A DNA stretch of 64,000 nt, taken from assembly GCA_949292785.1 (NCBI GenBank), contig CASFBK010000004.1, positions 124,001 through 188,000 on the forward strand, given 5' to 3'. A program made the position numbers and the translations under genes. The DNA is from an uncultured Eubacteriales bacterium (GTDB lineage: Bacteria > Bacillota > Clostridia > Lachnospirales > Lachnospiraceae). Numbering within the stretch: the first letter of the stretch is position 1; each line of letters starts with the position of its first letter. Below the pieces are notes generated by a model. That model was not told the origin of the DNA, searched no databases, and saw nothing but the letters and a program-made list of their open reading frames with translations. Positions 7,473-16,622 of this stretch are shown piece by piece.

Positions 7473-9725
7473 ATGATATTTAGCTATGCAGTGACGTACG
7501 GGGTGGCCATGTGCGCAGGCTGGAACGTATCTTGTTGGTTTCTGGTGGTATTGGGGCTGTGTTATGAAGCAATTAAGCAGGCAAAGAAAAGAATTGGGGT
7601 AAAAAAAGGCATAGAGATTGCAGCGGGATTGTCTGTCATAGGAATCGTTGTTGTTGGGGAAGAAGGAAGATTCTATCTGAAAGAATTGGTTTCTTATTTT
7701 AGACAGTGGAAGCTTAGCGGGGAAATAAACCTTTTTTATGGATGGATTCTTTTGTTGCTGATAGTTATGGCAGGGGAATTAGTATATCGTAAGATACAGT
7801 CTGTAATTGGGATAAAGCTGATTGTGGCGGTTGTTCTTATGGGTGTGCTTTGCTGGCAGGCGATAGAAGGAAAAGAGTGGGAAGTACTTCCTGTTGCAGC
7901 CATACTATATTTGTTGTTAGAAAGTGTAACAGAGGCAGAACAGTATTTTGTCCAAAAAAGAAAAGGAATACGTTCTAGAGATATGTTTCCTTTTCTACTA
8001 GGGGTTATATTGCTTGTTAGTATACTTCCCACAAGAGAAGAGCCAATATCCTGGAAACCGGTAAAACAGTTTTTTTCTAATATGGGGCAAGAGATGGAGC
8101 AGGTATTGTATGGTCTTGCACATGGAGACGGAGGAAAAGAATTCTCTGTAAATATGATGGGATTCTCGGATAAGGATGAGAACTTCTGGGGGAAACTGCT
8201 GGATGAGAAATCCAAAGAAATGATGAGAATATCAGTTCATGCGCCGTATAGCAAAGAAAATAAATACTTTGTAGGGGCAATAAAGGATACTTATGAAAAT
8301 AATACATGGAAGAAAAGTACCAAAGAGCAGTATCAAGAATTAAGTGAATATGAGTGGCAGGTTTTGGAGCATTTGTATTACTTATACCGTTCCGGAATCG
8401 GATACAATGAAGAAGAAAGTTTTTGCAGAAAAAATGTCTACAGTATACAGTATACGATCTTGGATGCCAATACAATATTCTATCCAGTGGGATGTTACCA
8501 ACTGTTTGCGCCGAATAATGAAACAATTTTGAATGGTGACAATGTGGAAATCCAAAGAAAATTGGAAAAGGGCGAAGCGTATTATGCCTATGGGATACAG
8601 ATGAATCTGGCAAATGAGGAATTAGTGACGTATCTCAGAGAGGTATCAGGTAGGAGTGTTCAGGAGAAGGAAAAACAGTCTGAAGAGAGCGGGAAAACTC
8701 TTTTTGATGAGTGTGCCCGGGTGCTGTATTTGGAGGAAGAAAAAATAGAGCAGATAACAGGCGATAGTTGGACAAAGAGACTGAAAAAACGTGAGAAAGA
8801 AATTGAAAAAACGGATACACAGTTGCCCGAAGAATTGCCGGAGCGTGTAAAGGAGTTAGCAGACCATATTACGAAGGATTGTGAAAATGATTATGATAGA
8901 GTGACAGCTATTGTATCCTGGATGAAAAACAGCGGGGAATATACATATACGTTGGAACCGGAAGGAATTCCGGAAAATAGAGATGTGGTAGACTGGTTTT
9001 TGTTTGAAGGAAAAAAGGGATATTGTACTTATTTTGCCAGTGCCGCTACTGTTTTGTGCCGGTGCGAGGGAATCCCAGCTCGATATGTAGAGGGGGTATC
9101 CACTGATTATGAAGATAAAGATGAGGATTGTTATTTAGTGAAAAATCAGGAGGCTCACGCATGGACGCAGGTATATCTGAAGGGATTTGGCTGGATTGAT
9201 GTAGATGCCACTCCCGGATATGAAGTGGGAAGTACAAATTGGGAGAAGGTGGAATACGCACAGGAATTTGATGGTATAGAGCAAAATCAGCAGGAAGATA
9301 TTGGGCAAGTGGAAAAGCGAAGCCAACCGATAAAAATAAATGGAAAAAAGCTGGGAAGGTATGTGGTAGGTGGAATTGCAGTGGCCGGAAGTCTTTGCCT
9401 GATTATTTTTTTGATAAACAGAATCATAGTGGCACAGGAGTATCGAAAAGGAAGCAATCGGAAAAAGGCAAATATATTAATGAAAAAAATCATGCGTTGT
9501 CTGAAGAAACGTGGACTTAAAATGGAAGATGGGCAAACGCTGCGAATATATGCGGAATATCTTAGAAAGTGCGGAGAAATAGAATTATCAGAACTTATGT
9601 TATGGTATGAAAAGGTTTGTTATAGCCCCAAAGAAGTAACTAATTACGAAATTTCTCAACTAAAAGATGTTTATCAGAGAGAAAAAAAGAGAAAAAATAA
9701 AAAATCGCTTGAAAAATCTGGATAG
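7473..9725 (+). CDS. Membrane-anchored transglutaminase-like protein
   Basis: 750 residues. The first about 190 residues carry several membrane helices, then an extracellular region holds a transglutaminase/cysteine-protease core: Cys518 in GYCTYFASAA, His562 in EAHAWTQVYL and the Asp in DVDATPGYE. A further helix at about 631-655 is followed by a cytoplasmic tail resembling DUF4129. This is the TgpA-like arrangement that accompanies MoxR and DUF58 genes. The catalytic triad looks intact, so peptidase or transamidase activity outside the membrane is possible. The rpsF promoter starts inside the last codons. Confidence 0.88.
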   Translation: MIFSYAVTYGVAMCAGWNVSCWFLVVLGLCYEAIKQAKKRIGVKKGIEIAAGLSVIGIVVVGEEGRFYLKELVSYFRQWKLSGEINLFYGWILLLLIVMAGELVYRKIQSVIGIKLIVAVVLMGVLCWQAIEGKEWEVLPVAAILYLLLESVTEAEQYFVQKRKGIRSRDMFPFLLGVILLVSILPTREEPISWKPVKQFFSNMGQEMEQVLYGLAHGDGGKEFSVNMMGFSDKDENFWGKLLDEKSKEMMRISVHAPYSKENKYFVGAIKDTYENNTWKKSTKEQYQELSEYEWQVLEHLYYLYRSGIGYNEEESFCRKNVYSIQYTILDANTIFYPVGCYQLFAPNNETILNGDNVEIQRKLEKGEAYYAYGIQMNLANEELVTYLREVSGRSVQEKEKQSEESGKTLFDECARVLYLEEEKIEQITGDSWTKRLKKREKEIEKTDTQLPEELPERVKELADHITKDCENDYDRVTAIVSWMKNSGEYTYTLEPEGIPENRDVVDWFLFEGKKGYCTYFASAATVLCRCEGIPARYVEGVSTDYEDKDEDCYLVKNQEAHAWTQVYLKGFGWIDVDATPGYEVGSTNWEKVEYAQEFDGIEQNQQEDIGQVEKRSQPIKINGKKLGRYVVGGIAVAGSLCLIIFLINRIIVAQEYRKGSNRKKANILMKKIMRCLKKRGLKMEDGQTLRIYAEYLRKCGEIELSELMLWYEKVCYSPKEVTNYEISQLKDVYQREKKRKNKKSLEKSG

Positions 9726-9737
9726 GTATGGTAGCAT
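9709..9737 (+). promoter_or_regulatory. Promoter of the rpsF-ssb-rpsR operon
   Basis: TTGAAA (9709-9714), 17-base spacer, TAGCAT (9732-9737), overlapping the last codons of the transglutaminase gene. The leader of about 80 bases contains CCTTG-TGAATG-CAGGG (around 9776-9791), a small hairpin just before the ribosome binding site that could be the S6:S18 autoregulatory site known in this operon. That last point is a guess. Confidence 0.5.
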
Positions 9738-9823
9738 ATTAGTCTGTGATATATTAGTTATTAATTTATCCTTGCTCCTTGTGAATGCAGGGGGCCAAAA
9801 GACCAAAAGGAGGTAAGACAAGC

Positions 9824-10114
9824 ATGAACAAATATGAATTAGCACTTGTTGTTAATGCAAAAGTCGAGGATGAAGTTAGAACCGAAACCGTAGAAAAGGC
9901 AAAAGAATTTATCGCTCGTTTCGGCGGAACAGTAACCAACGTAGATGACTGGGGTAAGAAGAGATTAGCTTACGAAATCCAGAAGATGAGAGAAGGTTAC
10001 TACTACTTTATTCAATTCGATGCAGAGGCAGATTGTCCGGCAGAAGTTGAAAAACGTGTGCGTATCATGGACAATGTACTTCGTTTCTTATGCGTTAGAC
10101 AAGACGAGGCATAA
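9824..10114 (+). CDS. rpsF: 30S ribosomal protein S6
   Basis: 96 residues starting MNKYELALVVNAKVEDE, the normal S6 length, with the conserved VTNVDDWGKKRLAYEI segment. The ATG at 9824 is chosen because AAAAGGAGGT lies 8 bases before it; the in-frame upstream codons are not expected to be translated. S6 binds the central domain of 16S rRNA together with S18, which is encoded two genes later. First gene of the rpsF-ssb-rpsR operon. Confidence 0.97.
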   Translation: MNKYELALVVNAKVEDEVRTETVEKAKEFIARFGGTVTNVDDWGKKRLAYEIQKMREGYYYFIQFDAEADCPAEVEKRVRIMDNVLRFLCVRQDEA

Positions 10115-10131
10115 TAGAAAGAGGAGATAAC

Positions 10132-10575
10132 ATGAATAAGGTTATACTGATGGGTAGATTAACCAGAGATCCTGAAGTTCGCTATTCACAGGGCGAGCAG
10201 GCTACGGCGATTGCAAGATATACTCTGGCAGTAGATAGAAGATTCAGACGTGACAACGACCAGCAGACAGCAGATTTTATTAACTGCGTTGCATTTGGAA
10301 GAAGCGGTGAGTTTGCAGAAAAATATTTCCACAAAGGAACCAAGATTGTAGTAACCGGAAGAATTCAGACCGGAAGCTATACCAATCAGGAAGGTCAGAA
10401 GGTTTACACCACTGATGTTGTCGTAGAAGAGCAGGAGTTTGCAGAAAGCAAAGCAGCCAGTGAAGGACAGGGCGGTGGCTTTCAGCCAGCCGGCAGACCG
10501 GAACCGAGTGCGGCTGCTCCGGATGGTTTCATGAATATTCCGGATGGAATTGATGAAGAATTACCCTTTAATTAG
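10132..10575 (+). CDS. ssb: Single-stranded DNA-binding protein
   Basis: 147 residues. An N-terminal OB fold (about 1-105) starts MNKVILMGRLTRDPE and includes FINCVAFGRSGEFAEKYFHKG. A Gly/Pro-rich linker follows, and the acidic tail ends DEELPFN, the tip that recruits partner proteins. It coats single-stranded DNA in replication and repair. It lies between rpsF and rpsR with short gaps (17 bases on each side), the standard Firmicutes arrangement. Confidence 0.97.
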   Translation: MNKVILMGRLTRDPEVRYSQGEQATAIARYTLAVDRRFRRDNDQQTADFINCVAFGRSGEFAEKYFHKGTKIVVTGRIQTGSYTNQEGQKVYTTDVVVEEQEFAESKAASEGQGGGFQPAGRPEPSAAAPDGFMNIPDGIDEELPFN

Positions 10576-10592
10576 AATAGGAGGTAAAGGCA

Positions 10593-10856
10593 ATGGCTTA
10601 TAATAAAACCGAAAAAAGCGATTCTCCAATGAAGAGAAGAGGCGGAATGCGCAGAAGAAAAAAGGTTTGCGTATTTTGTGGAAAAGATAATGTGATTGAT
10701 TACAAAGATACAAATAAGTTAAAAAGATACATCTCTGAAAGAGGAAAAATTCTTCCTAGAAGAATCACAGGAAACTGTGCAAAACATCAGAGAGCTCTTA
10801 CTGTAGCAATCAAGAGAGCAAGACATATCGCTTTAATGCCATATGTAACAGACTAA
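10593..10856 (+). CDS. rpsR: 30S ribosomal protein S18
   Basis: 87 residues with the basic N-terminal stretch [16 protein letters not shown] and the S18 core [28 protein letters not shown] keeps two cysteines typical of the zinc-binding form, though the downstream cysteines are partly replaced (NCAKHQRA). It binds 16S rRNA with S6. Last gene of its operon, ended by a strong terminator 34 bases later. Confidence 0.97.
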   Translation: MAYNKTEKSDSPMKRRGGMRRRKKVCVFCGKDNVIDYKDTNKLKRYISERGKILPRRITGNCAKHQRALTVAIKRARHIALMPYVTD

Positions 10857-10888
10857 AAAGTACCGTTGGTACAAATTTAGTAAAATTA

Positions 10889-10920
10889 GCACCCGCTATC
10901 AAATGATAGCGGGTGTTTTT
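10889..10920 (+). terminator. Intrinsic terminator after rpsR
   Basis: ACCCGCTATC (10891-10900), loop AAAT, GATAGCGGGT (10905-10914), then GTTTTT. The 10-bp stem is perfect and extends by one C-G pair. Confidence 0.95.
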
Positions 10921-10999
10921 GTGTTGAAAACGTTATGGGAAATAAGTACCAAACACTGTAGAATCAAGGGTTTCAGCACTTTTTTCCAGATTAAATTTA

Positions 11000-11028
11000 T
11001 TGACATTCCATACATTTTATAATAATCT
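11000..11028 (+). promoter_or_regulatory. Possible promoter of the exosortase operon
   Basis: A perfect TTGACA (11000-11005) is followed by an AT-rich run containing TATAAT at 11018-11023, but that spacing is only 12. With a 17-base spacer the -10 would be the poorer TAATCT (11023-11028). The -35 is convincing, the -10 is not settled. Confidence 0.4.
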
Positions 11029-11053
11029 GTGATATAGGAGGAATTAGGATGCC

Positions 11054-11506
11054 ATGACCAAATATTATATTTCTACCTATTATATAAATACCTATTTGAG
11101 CAAAGACAAATCAGTCCCTCCTTCTGTGATTCATATTGTGTTATATATTGGAGCCGTGGAAGAAGAGAAGATGTTTTATGTATTAGAAGAAAGAACGAAG
11201 GAATATTTGAAAAAATTTCAAAATATTCATCTGGCAGAATGTCCTGAGTTTTTGGAAGGGGAGATAACATTAGAGAATCTGGGGGATTTTTTTTATCAGA
11301 AGTTAAAGGAATTATTGAAACAGCAGGGAGCGGAACTGTATCAGTTGGAGATTTACAGTACACCGACCCGAAGATATAAGATTTCGGATAGATTATTACT
11401 ACCATTTCAGTATCCTAAAGATGTGGAAAAGAGAATTGAGCATATCCAAGAATGGAGCCACCGCCTGTATTCGGCAGGCAAGGAGGAAGCGAATGAGAAA
11501 CATTAG
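11054..11506 (+). CDS. 6-pyruvoyl-tetrahydropterin-synthase-related protein, metal site lost
   Basis: 150 residues, same length and layout as the paralogue at 16170. Shared features are the start YYISTYYINTY (compare YTFTFYLNTSH), the middle LEERTKEYLKKFQNIHL, ITLENLGDFFYQKLKELL and the end IYSTPTRRYKI (compare IRETPTRAYVI). The family normally binds zinc with three histidines; here the HAI and HPHTWEI positions of the paralogue read YLS and VPPSVIHI, so the metal ligands seem lost. Such proteins are known companions of the Gram-positive exosortase XrtG. AGGAGG precedes the ATG. It overlaps the next gene by 14 bases and is first in the operon. Confidence 0.7.
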   Translation: MTKYYISTYYINTYLSKDKSVPPSVIHIVLYIGAVEEEKMFYVLEERTKEYLKKFQNIHLAECPEFLEGEITLENLGDFFYQKLKELLKQQGAELYQLEIYSTPTRRYKISDRLLLPFQYPKDVEKRIEHIQEWSHRLYSAGKEEANEKH

Positions 11507-13157
11507 AAAACGTATGAGAACATTGGGGATTATTATTATGAGCATTGCAATCTTGGGCAGTGCAATCCCGGTTTATGCGGCGCCTGACTGGGGGCAGATA
11601 CCGGACACGGAAACCGGTTCATCCCAGATAAATGCACAGAAGATGCAGTGTGCATTTGATGAGAAGAATCTCTATCTTCATATTACCGGAGGAGAATCTA
11701 ATACATGGGATAGTCTTCCCCAGCTTCAGATAGCAATCAATCAAACCCCCTTGGAAGGGGTTTTGAGCAGCCTTATACTTACCTGTGACAATATACCGGA
11801 AGAAGGAGAAGCGGTAGTGTCAGTAAAAGACAATCAGTGGAGAGAGCGTGTGACCGGAACGCTTACCAGAAGTAATCGGATTAATGAAATAGATATTACG
11901 ATTCCTTTTTTGGGATTGGGATATAACGGAAAAGATGTTTCGGAAGTTAGTGTAAGCGTACTTGTAGATGGAAATAAAGATGGCGAGTGCAACGGAGTAT
12001 TTGTAGGACAGGAGCAGCCGGAGGAATCAGAGGAACCGGTGAAGAAAAATATTGTTGTAGATGGTGAGTTTTCGGACTGGGACGGCTATGACCTTGTGTA
12101 TGTAAATACAAATGGGATGAATATGATATCTATGACCTGTGATGGGACAAATCTTTATATACGTGTCATAGAAGATGGTAGTTATGATTTTAGCTTTCCG
12201 TGGCGGGAAACAACCTTGGGAGTCACTTCTAACATGGGAAAAGTGCTATGGCTCAATCCGCAGCTTTCCGGAGAGAATGAAAGTGCTTCCCTGACCTTTC
12301 TTGGAATAGAAGGAAGCTATGGAAGATGTGGCAGAGTAGATGGAGTCTATAACTGGGAGCTTAGTATTCCATTGACAGAGATATGGTCCGGCATTACTTA
12401 TGTATCAGAGATAAGCCTGATATCACGTCAGAATACATCGGATTCCATTATTGCAGTTTCTAACCCCTCTTATGTGGATAGAGGAGAAACGGGAGGAGAC
12501 TTGAGCGTAGGCTCTGATATTACGATTGATGGTTATTATGAAGATTGGAGCAGTATTCCTCATACCGAGATTACATTTGGAGACAGAGATAAGGCAAACA
12601 ATCATATCGGAACTGTTTATCTGGGAGAAGACTACATGTATGTACACTATAAGCTGAACCGTTTGTTTACTTCTCATATAAGAGTAGATTATATGGAACT
12701 TAAGATAAACGGGACACGTTACATACTGAAAGTGCTGCCGGTGGATGAGGCCGGAAACTATGACAGCAACAGGGAGAATCAGATACAAAGCCTTGGAGAG
12801 GGAATCTATACAGACTATGGAGTCTTTCTTTGTGATGTGCCCAATGCGCAGAATTATGATAATAATATGAATGGACAGGCAGCGATTACGATATACGCAA
12901 ACCCTCGTACAGAACAAACCCTGGGGGATGAAGTAGAATTTTCCATGAGCTATGACAGATTAGAGGAGCTTACCGGAATCAAACGTTCCGAGATTCGCAA
13001 GGTAGAGCTTTATAATCCACACCTGGGCGACCAGTGGATAACCTGTGTGGGAACCTCAAGCGGACCGTTGATAGGAGTGGGAATTTCCGTTGTGGCAGCC
13101 ATTGGATTATATTATGTATTAACCAGAAAGAATAAAAGGAAAGAGGAGATTGCATGA
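11493..13157 (+). CDS. Secreted protein with three beta-sandwich repeats and a C-terminal exosortase-type sorting tail
   Basis: 554 residues from the ATG at 11493, chosen for AGGAGG at 11481-11486. An N-terminal signal peptide ends IPVYA/AP near residue 30. Three related domains follow, each opening with a D-W pattern and an aromatic-rich strand: PDWGQIPDTE (about 31), VDGEFSDWDGYD (about 188) and IDGYYEDWSSIP (about 344), each leading to a segment such as NLYIRV or YMYVHY. The C-terminus has TSSGPLIG, a hydrophobic helix (about 525-545) and the basic tail TRKNKRKEE, the form of a Firmicu-CTERM sorting signal. It lies directly upstream of the exosortase gene with a 4-base overlap, so it is the probable substrate. 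What it binds on the surface is unknown; the repeats resemble carbohydrate-binding folds. Confidence 0.78.
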   Translation: MRNIRKRMRTLGIIIMSIAILGSAIPVYAAPDWGQIPDTETGSSQINAQKMQCAFDEKNLYLHITGGESNTWDSLPQLQIAINQTPLEGVLSSLILTCDNIPEEGEAVVSVKDNQWRERVTGTLTRSNRINEIDITIPFLGLGYNGKDVSEVSVSVLVDGNKDGECNGVFVGQEQPEESEEPVKKNIVVDGEFSDWDGYDLVYVNTNGMNMISMTCDGTNLYIRVIEDGSYDFSFPWRETTLGVTSNMGKVLWLNPQLSGENESASLTFLGIEGSYGRCGRVDGVYNWELSIPLTEIWSGITYVSEISLISRQNTSDSIIAVSNPSYVDRGETGGDLSVGSDITIDGYYEDWSSIPHTEITFGDRDKANNHIGTVYLGEDYMYVHYKLNRLFTSHIRVDYMELKINGTRYILKVLPVDEAGNYDSNRENQIQSLGEGIYTDYGVFLCDVPNAQNYDNNMNGQAAITIYANPRTEQTLGDEVEFSMSYDRLEELTGIKRSEIRKVELYNPHLGDQWITCVGTSSGPLIGVGISVVAAIGLYYVLTRKNKRKEEIA

Positions 13158-13747
13158 GTATCGCGATAATACTGGCGCTTCTGCTATGGGTTTATATTCT
13201 TTCTGTTCTGAGACGGGGAAAACTGGACTTTTGGTTTTTTATAACCGGAAGTGTAGGAATGTTCGTGTTTTATATGATATTGTTACAGCCATTGCTGACA
13301 GTTCCATTGCAAAAGGCAGTGGCAGCAGTGGCTGGACTTTTCGGGGATATTACAGGGATGTTTGAGTCTTATTTCCAACAGGGGATTTTGTTCGTTCCCT
13401 GTGATACTGGAGCAATTTCCCTGTATATTGATTATGAATGTTCTGGTATCATAGAAATCGGAGCGTATCTTTCTCTGTTGGTATTTTTCGGAGTATATTC
13501 GATACAGGAGAAAATAGTGCTTTCTGTTTTGGGAAGTATTGGGATTTTCTGTGCGAATATACTGAGGATATTTATCATTGGCAGTCTGATACATGTATGT
13601 GGAAGTGATATTTACTTTGTGGCACATACGATTATTGGAAGAATCGTATTTTATGGATTTACGATATTACTGTATTTTTATGTATTTACCAGAGGGCAGA
13701 TTAAGCGTCAGAGGATAGGGAAGTTTCATTATGACATTTCTGAGTGA
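13154..13747 (+). CDS. xrtG: Gram-positive exosortase, XrtG family
   Basis: 197 residues, a polytopic membrane protein with the exosortase catalytic triad: Cys96 in DYECSG, Arg138 in NILRI and His158 in VAHTIIGR, spaced across successive helices. Exosortases are membrane-embedded transpeptidase-like enzymes that process C-terminal sorting tails. The XrtG branch is known from Firmicutes, where it travels with a glycosyltransferase and 6-pyruvoyl-tetrahydropterin-synthase-related proteins, all of which are here. ATGA overlap with the substrate gene upstream and a 17-base overlap with the glycosyltransferase downstream indicate tight coupling. Confidence 0.88.
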   Translation: MSIAIILALLLWVYILSVLRRGKLDFWFFITGSVGMFVFYMILLQPLLTVPLQKAVAAVAGLFGDITGMFESYFQQGILFVPCDTGAISLYIDYECSGIIEIGAYLSLLVFFGVYSIQEKIVLSVLGSIGIFCANILRIFIIGSLIHVCGSDIYFVAHTIIGRIVFYGFTILLYFYVFTRGQIKRQRIGKFHYDISE

Positions 13748-15104
13748 TTTTTTTAGTTCATCCATCATTTTCTGGATGGCGTGGGTAATCATACCGGTTG
13801 TGATGGAAATCATACCGGCAATGATGGATTTTGTGGTTTTATTGAAGCGCAGAATTTCCAGAAGAAAACAAAAAGAACTTAACTTTATGCCGGAAATCAG
13901 CCTGATTATACCGGTATATAATTCAGCGGACAGTCTGGAACGGTGCATTGAATCGGTATACCGGTCGGAGTATGATATGGAGAAGATATATGTCATGCTG
14001 GTGGATAACGGAAGCCGTGATAACAGTTATGAAATTTATTGCCAATGCAGAGAAAAGTTCCCGGAGCTTGCAATGGTGTGGGAGACTTCTGCACAGGGAA
14101 AGTCCAAGGCTTTGAATAAGGCATTGTACAACAGCAGTGGAAAATACATCATACATATAGACAGTGATGGAATTTTGCATCCGCAGGCATTAAAAAATAT
14201 GGTGACGCTATTTGAAAATGAACTGGATGTCCATTGTGTAACAGGTACCATTATGACAAATCCACAGATGATAGAGGAAACCAGAGGATTTTTCAAGCGG
14301 CAGTTTCGCAAGGCAGAGTTTTTTGAATATTGTCAGGCGTTTTTGGCAGGGCGGAATTTTCAGTCGGAGTTCAACAGTATTTTTACGTTGTCAGGCGCTT
14401 TTTCCGCATTTCGAAAATCATCCATCTTAAAGACACAGCTTTATAATACGGAGACGGTTTGTGAGGATACGCATGTTACTTTTCAGATACGGGAAAATCT
14501 GAAAAATAAAATTATGATATGCGATGACGCAATTTTCTTTGTAGACCCAATCGAGGACCTTGACCGCCTGTATATTCAAAGACAGCGTTGGCAGCGGGGA
14601 GAGATGGAAGTGATTCATATGTTCAACAAGGACATGAAAGCGGTAAAAGGATTCGCTTCTAACTTTGTGATACGTCTTTTGATGTATGACCATACCTTTG
14701 CGTTTCCCCGGATGATCTGGTATTTCGCTTTGATTTGTCTTACCATGTTTAACTATCCCATGCGTCTGGTATTGATGTCTTTGGGAATAATTTATGGGCT
14801 TTATGTTGTGGATTCGTTCTTATTTTATATTAGTATTTCCTTATTTTTGTCCAAATATAAGGATTTGCAGCGGTACTATATGAGCAAATGGTATCACATC
14901 TTGTTTCAGCCGCTGTTTAATTTTGTTACTTTCTGGTTCCGGTTTGCAGGAATCATCAATTCTGTCAAGGGAGAGCAGAGCTGGAAAGCAAGAACCTTTA
15001 AGGAGGAAAAACAGGCGTTTTTCAAGATACTGAAGAAGGATTTCAGTTGGTTTTTTATTGGACTGGAAAAATTACGAAAGGCAGTAAATGTTTCAGAAGA
15101 ATAA
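13731..15104 (+). CDS. Exosortase-associated family 2 glycosyltransferase
   Basis: 457 residues. One or two N-terminal membrane helices, then a GT2 domain with ISLIIPVYNSADSLE at about 50-65, the DxD motif in HIDSDGILHP near 145, and the QRQRWQRGE motif near 285 typical of processive or membrane GT2 enzymes. Several helices follow. This matches the glycosyltransferase family found beside XrtG exosortases. It may glycosylate the sorted protein or build a surface polymer; which one cannot be told from sequence. It overlaps the exosortase gene by 17 bases. Confidence 0.87.
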   Translation: MTFLSDFFSSSIIFWMAWVIIPVVMEIIPAMMDFVVLLKRRISRRKQKELNFMPEISLIIPVYNSADSLERCIESVYRSEYDMEKIYVMLVDNGSRDNSYEIYCQCREKFPELAMVWETSAQGKSKALNKALYNSSGKYIIHIDSDGILHPQALKNMVTLFENELDVHCVTGTIMTNPQMIEETRGFFKRQFRKAEFFEYCQAFLAGRNFQSEFNSIFTLSGAFSAFRKSSILKTQLYNTETVCEDTHVTFQIRENLKNKIMICDDAIFFVDPIEDLDRLYIQRQRWQRGEMEVIHMFNKDMKAVKGFASNFVIRLLMYDHTFAFPRMIWYFALICLTMFNYPMRLVLMSLGIIYGLYVVDSFLFYISISLFLSKYKDLQRYYMSKWYHILFQPLFNFVTFWFRFAGIINSVKGEQSWKARTFKEEKQAFFKILKKDFSWFFIGLEKLRKAVNVSEE

Positions 15105-15120
15105 TTAATTGGAGCAGGAA

Positions 15121-16173
15121 ATGAAGAAAACAAAACATGTTATGATAGTGGCAGCCATGGCAGTGATGCTTATATTAGAAACCGTGGCAGTTACCTATGG
15201 GGTACAAAAAGTAGAAGAAGAGTATGTGGAACAGTATCTGGAACAGCAAAAGCAGTATATGGCGCAGCTCAATCTGCATTTACAATATATGTTAGAGCAG
15301 GGGGCGGACCAGCAGATGCTGGTAAGCTATATGGCGAAAAATGTTCCGGTCTCCGGAAGCTATTATGCATGGCTTACCAGGGATGAAACGGTGATTTTTG
15401 CAAAGAATGAGACGGTTACGGCATCCCTTGGTCCGGCAGAAGCCTGGCCGGTATTTCAGGAAACCGTCAGTGGTGATGAGACCTGCAGCGTATCAGCCGG
15501 GTTTTCCTATAATGGGACAGATTATAGGACGGGAATGGTGATTGACCGCAGTTATATTTTGGCTCATAAAAGTTTGCAGAGATTTGAAATGTACGGCGCG
15601 GTGAGCCTTTCTGTTTTGGGATTGGTGATGTTCTCTGTTTTGATTGTGTATATACAGGGATTTTGGCGGGAAAAGAAGAAAAATATTTCTATGGCACAGG
15701 AGCTTCAAAGTAAGAACAGTGATCTGGAGGACATATATGGTGAGATGGAGGAGCTGAGCCGGAAGCTTCAAAAAGAAAGGCAAAGACCTCAAAAGCAAAG
15801 AAGCTATGATTTGCAGATGGCAAGGAAGCTGCTGGAAAAATCAGAAAGAGCGGATGTACAGCCCGTGCATTATACAGCAGTTCAGTTACAGATGGACGAA
15901 GGGCAGTATTATGGAAAACAGCAAATCATGGACATTATGGATAAAATTTCCTTGGACGAGCGCCATGTGCGCATGGAACTTCAAAAGGGATGCTTCCTTG
16001 TGATGTTTTATCGTACCGGGAGAGCGGAGATGGAAGAGATTTTAAAAAACGCCAGAGAAGAGTGGAAAGCGATGGATGTGACATTAAAGCTCGATTCCGG
16101 TATGATTACACCGGATACGCCAGAGCGAAGATGGCTGGATGAATTCTTAGCAGAAAAGGGGAAGGATGTATGA
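15121..16173 (+). CDS. Sensor-like membrane protein of the exosortase operon, function unknown
   Basis: 350 residues from the ATG at 15121 (GGAG 6 bases before). Topology is clear: a helix at about 7-29, an extracytoplasmic domain of about 140 residues, a second helix at about 160-182, then a cytoplasmic coiled coil (KNISMAQELQSKNSDLEDIYGEMEELSRK) and a C-terminal domain of about 110 residues. The layout is that of a receptor, but no histidine kinase, GGDEF or phosphatase motif is visible. The C-terminal part (HVRMELQKGCFLVMFYRTGR) might be a degenerate signalling domain. It overlaps the next gene by 4 bases. Confidence 0.6.
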   Translation: MKKTKHVMIVAAMAVMLILETVAVTYGVQKVEEEYVEQYLEQQKQYMAQLNLHLQYMLEQGADQQMLVSYMAKNVPVSGSYYAWLTRDETVIFAKNETVTASLGPAEAWPVFQETVSGDETCSVSAGFSYNGTDYRTGMVIDRSYILAHKSLQRFEMYGAVSLSVLGLVMFSVLIVYIQGFWREKKKNISMAQELQSKNSDLEDIYGEMEELSRKLQKERQRPQKQRSYDLQMARKLLEKSERADVQPVHYTAVQLQMDEGQYYGKQQIMDIMDKISLDERHVRMELQKGCFLVMFYRTGRAEMEEILKNAREEWKAMDVTLKLDSGMITPDTPERRWLDEFLAEKGKDV

Positions 16174-16622
16174 AATATAGACAATATACCTTTACATTCT
16201 ATTTAAATACCAGTCATGCGATTTACATTGAGGGAAAGCGCGGACAGGTACATCCGCATACATGGGAGATAATTCTTCATTTGCTGTATATGCAGGATAA
16301 TTTTATTGCGTTTCATAAGCTGGAAGAACGGATTGAACAGTATATGGAAAGGTATCAGGATGTGTGCCTGAACGATATCGAGCCTTTCAATAAAATCAAT
16401 CCTACATTGGAAAATTGTTGTGAGTATTTTAAGAATGAATTAAAGGACATTCTGAATGAAGAAGGCTGGCTTTTACTAATGATTGAAATCAGGGAGACTC
16501 CAACGCGGGCATATGTCATTAATTTGCTGGATGCAGATGGTACAGAGGATGAACAATTTTTAGAGGCATTTTCTAATCGGTTATTAGACCAGATTGCCGG
16601 GGAAGAGAGAACAAATGAATAA
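16170..16622 (+). CDS. 6-pyruvoyl-tetrahydropterin-synthase-related protein, metal site kept
   Basis: 150 residues in the QueD/PTPS fold family, with the probable zinc ligands in NTSHAIYIEG and QVHPHTWEI. ETPTRAY near the end matches the substrate-side glutamate region of the family. It is a paralogue of the protein at 11054, which has lost these histidines. In XrtG loci such proteins are regular members though their reaction is not known; true pterin or queuosine synthesis is doubtful because the lengths and active sites differ. Overlaps the gene before it by 4 and the one after by 8 bases. Confidence 0.75.
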   Translation: MKYRQYTFTFYLNTSHAIYIEGKRGQVHPHTWEIILHLLYMQDNFIAFHKLEERIEQYMERYQDVCLNDIEPFNKINPTLENCCEYFKNELKDILNEEGWLLLMIEIRETPTRAYVINLLDADGTEDEQFLEAFSNRLLDQIAGEERTNE

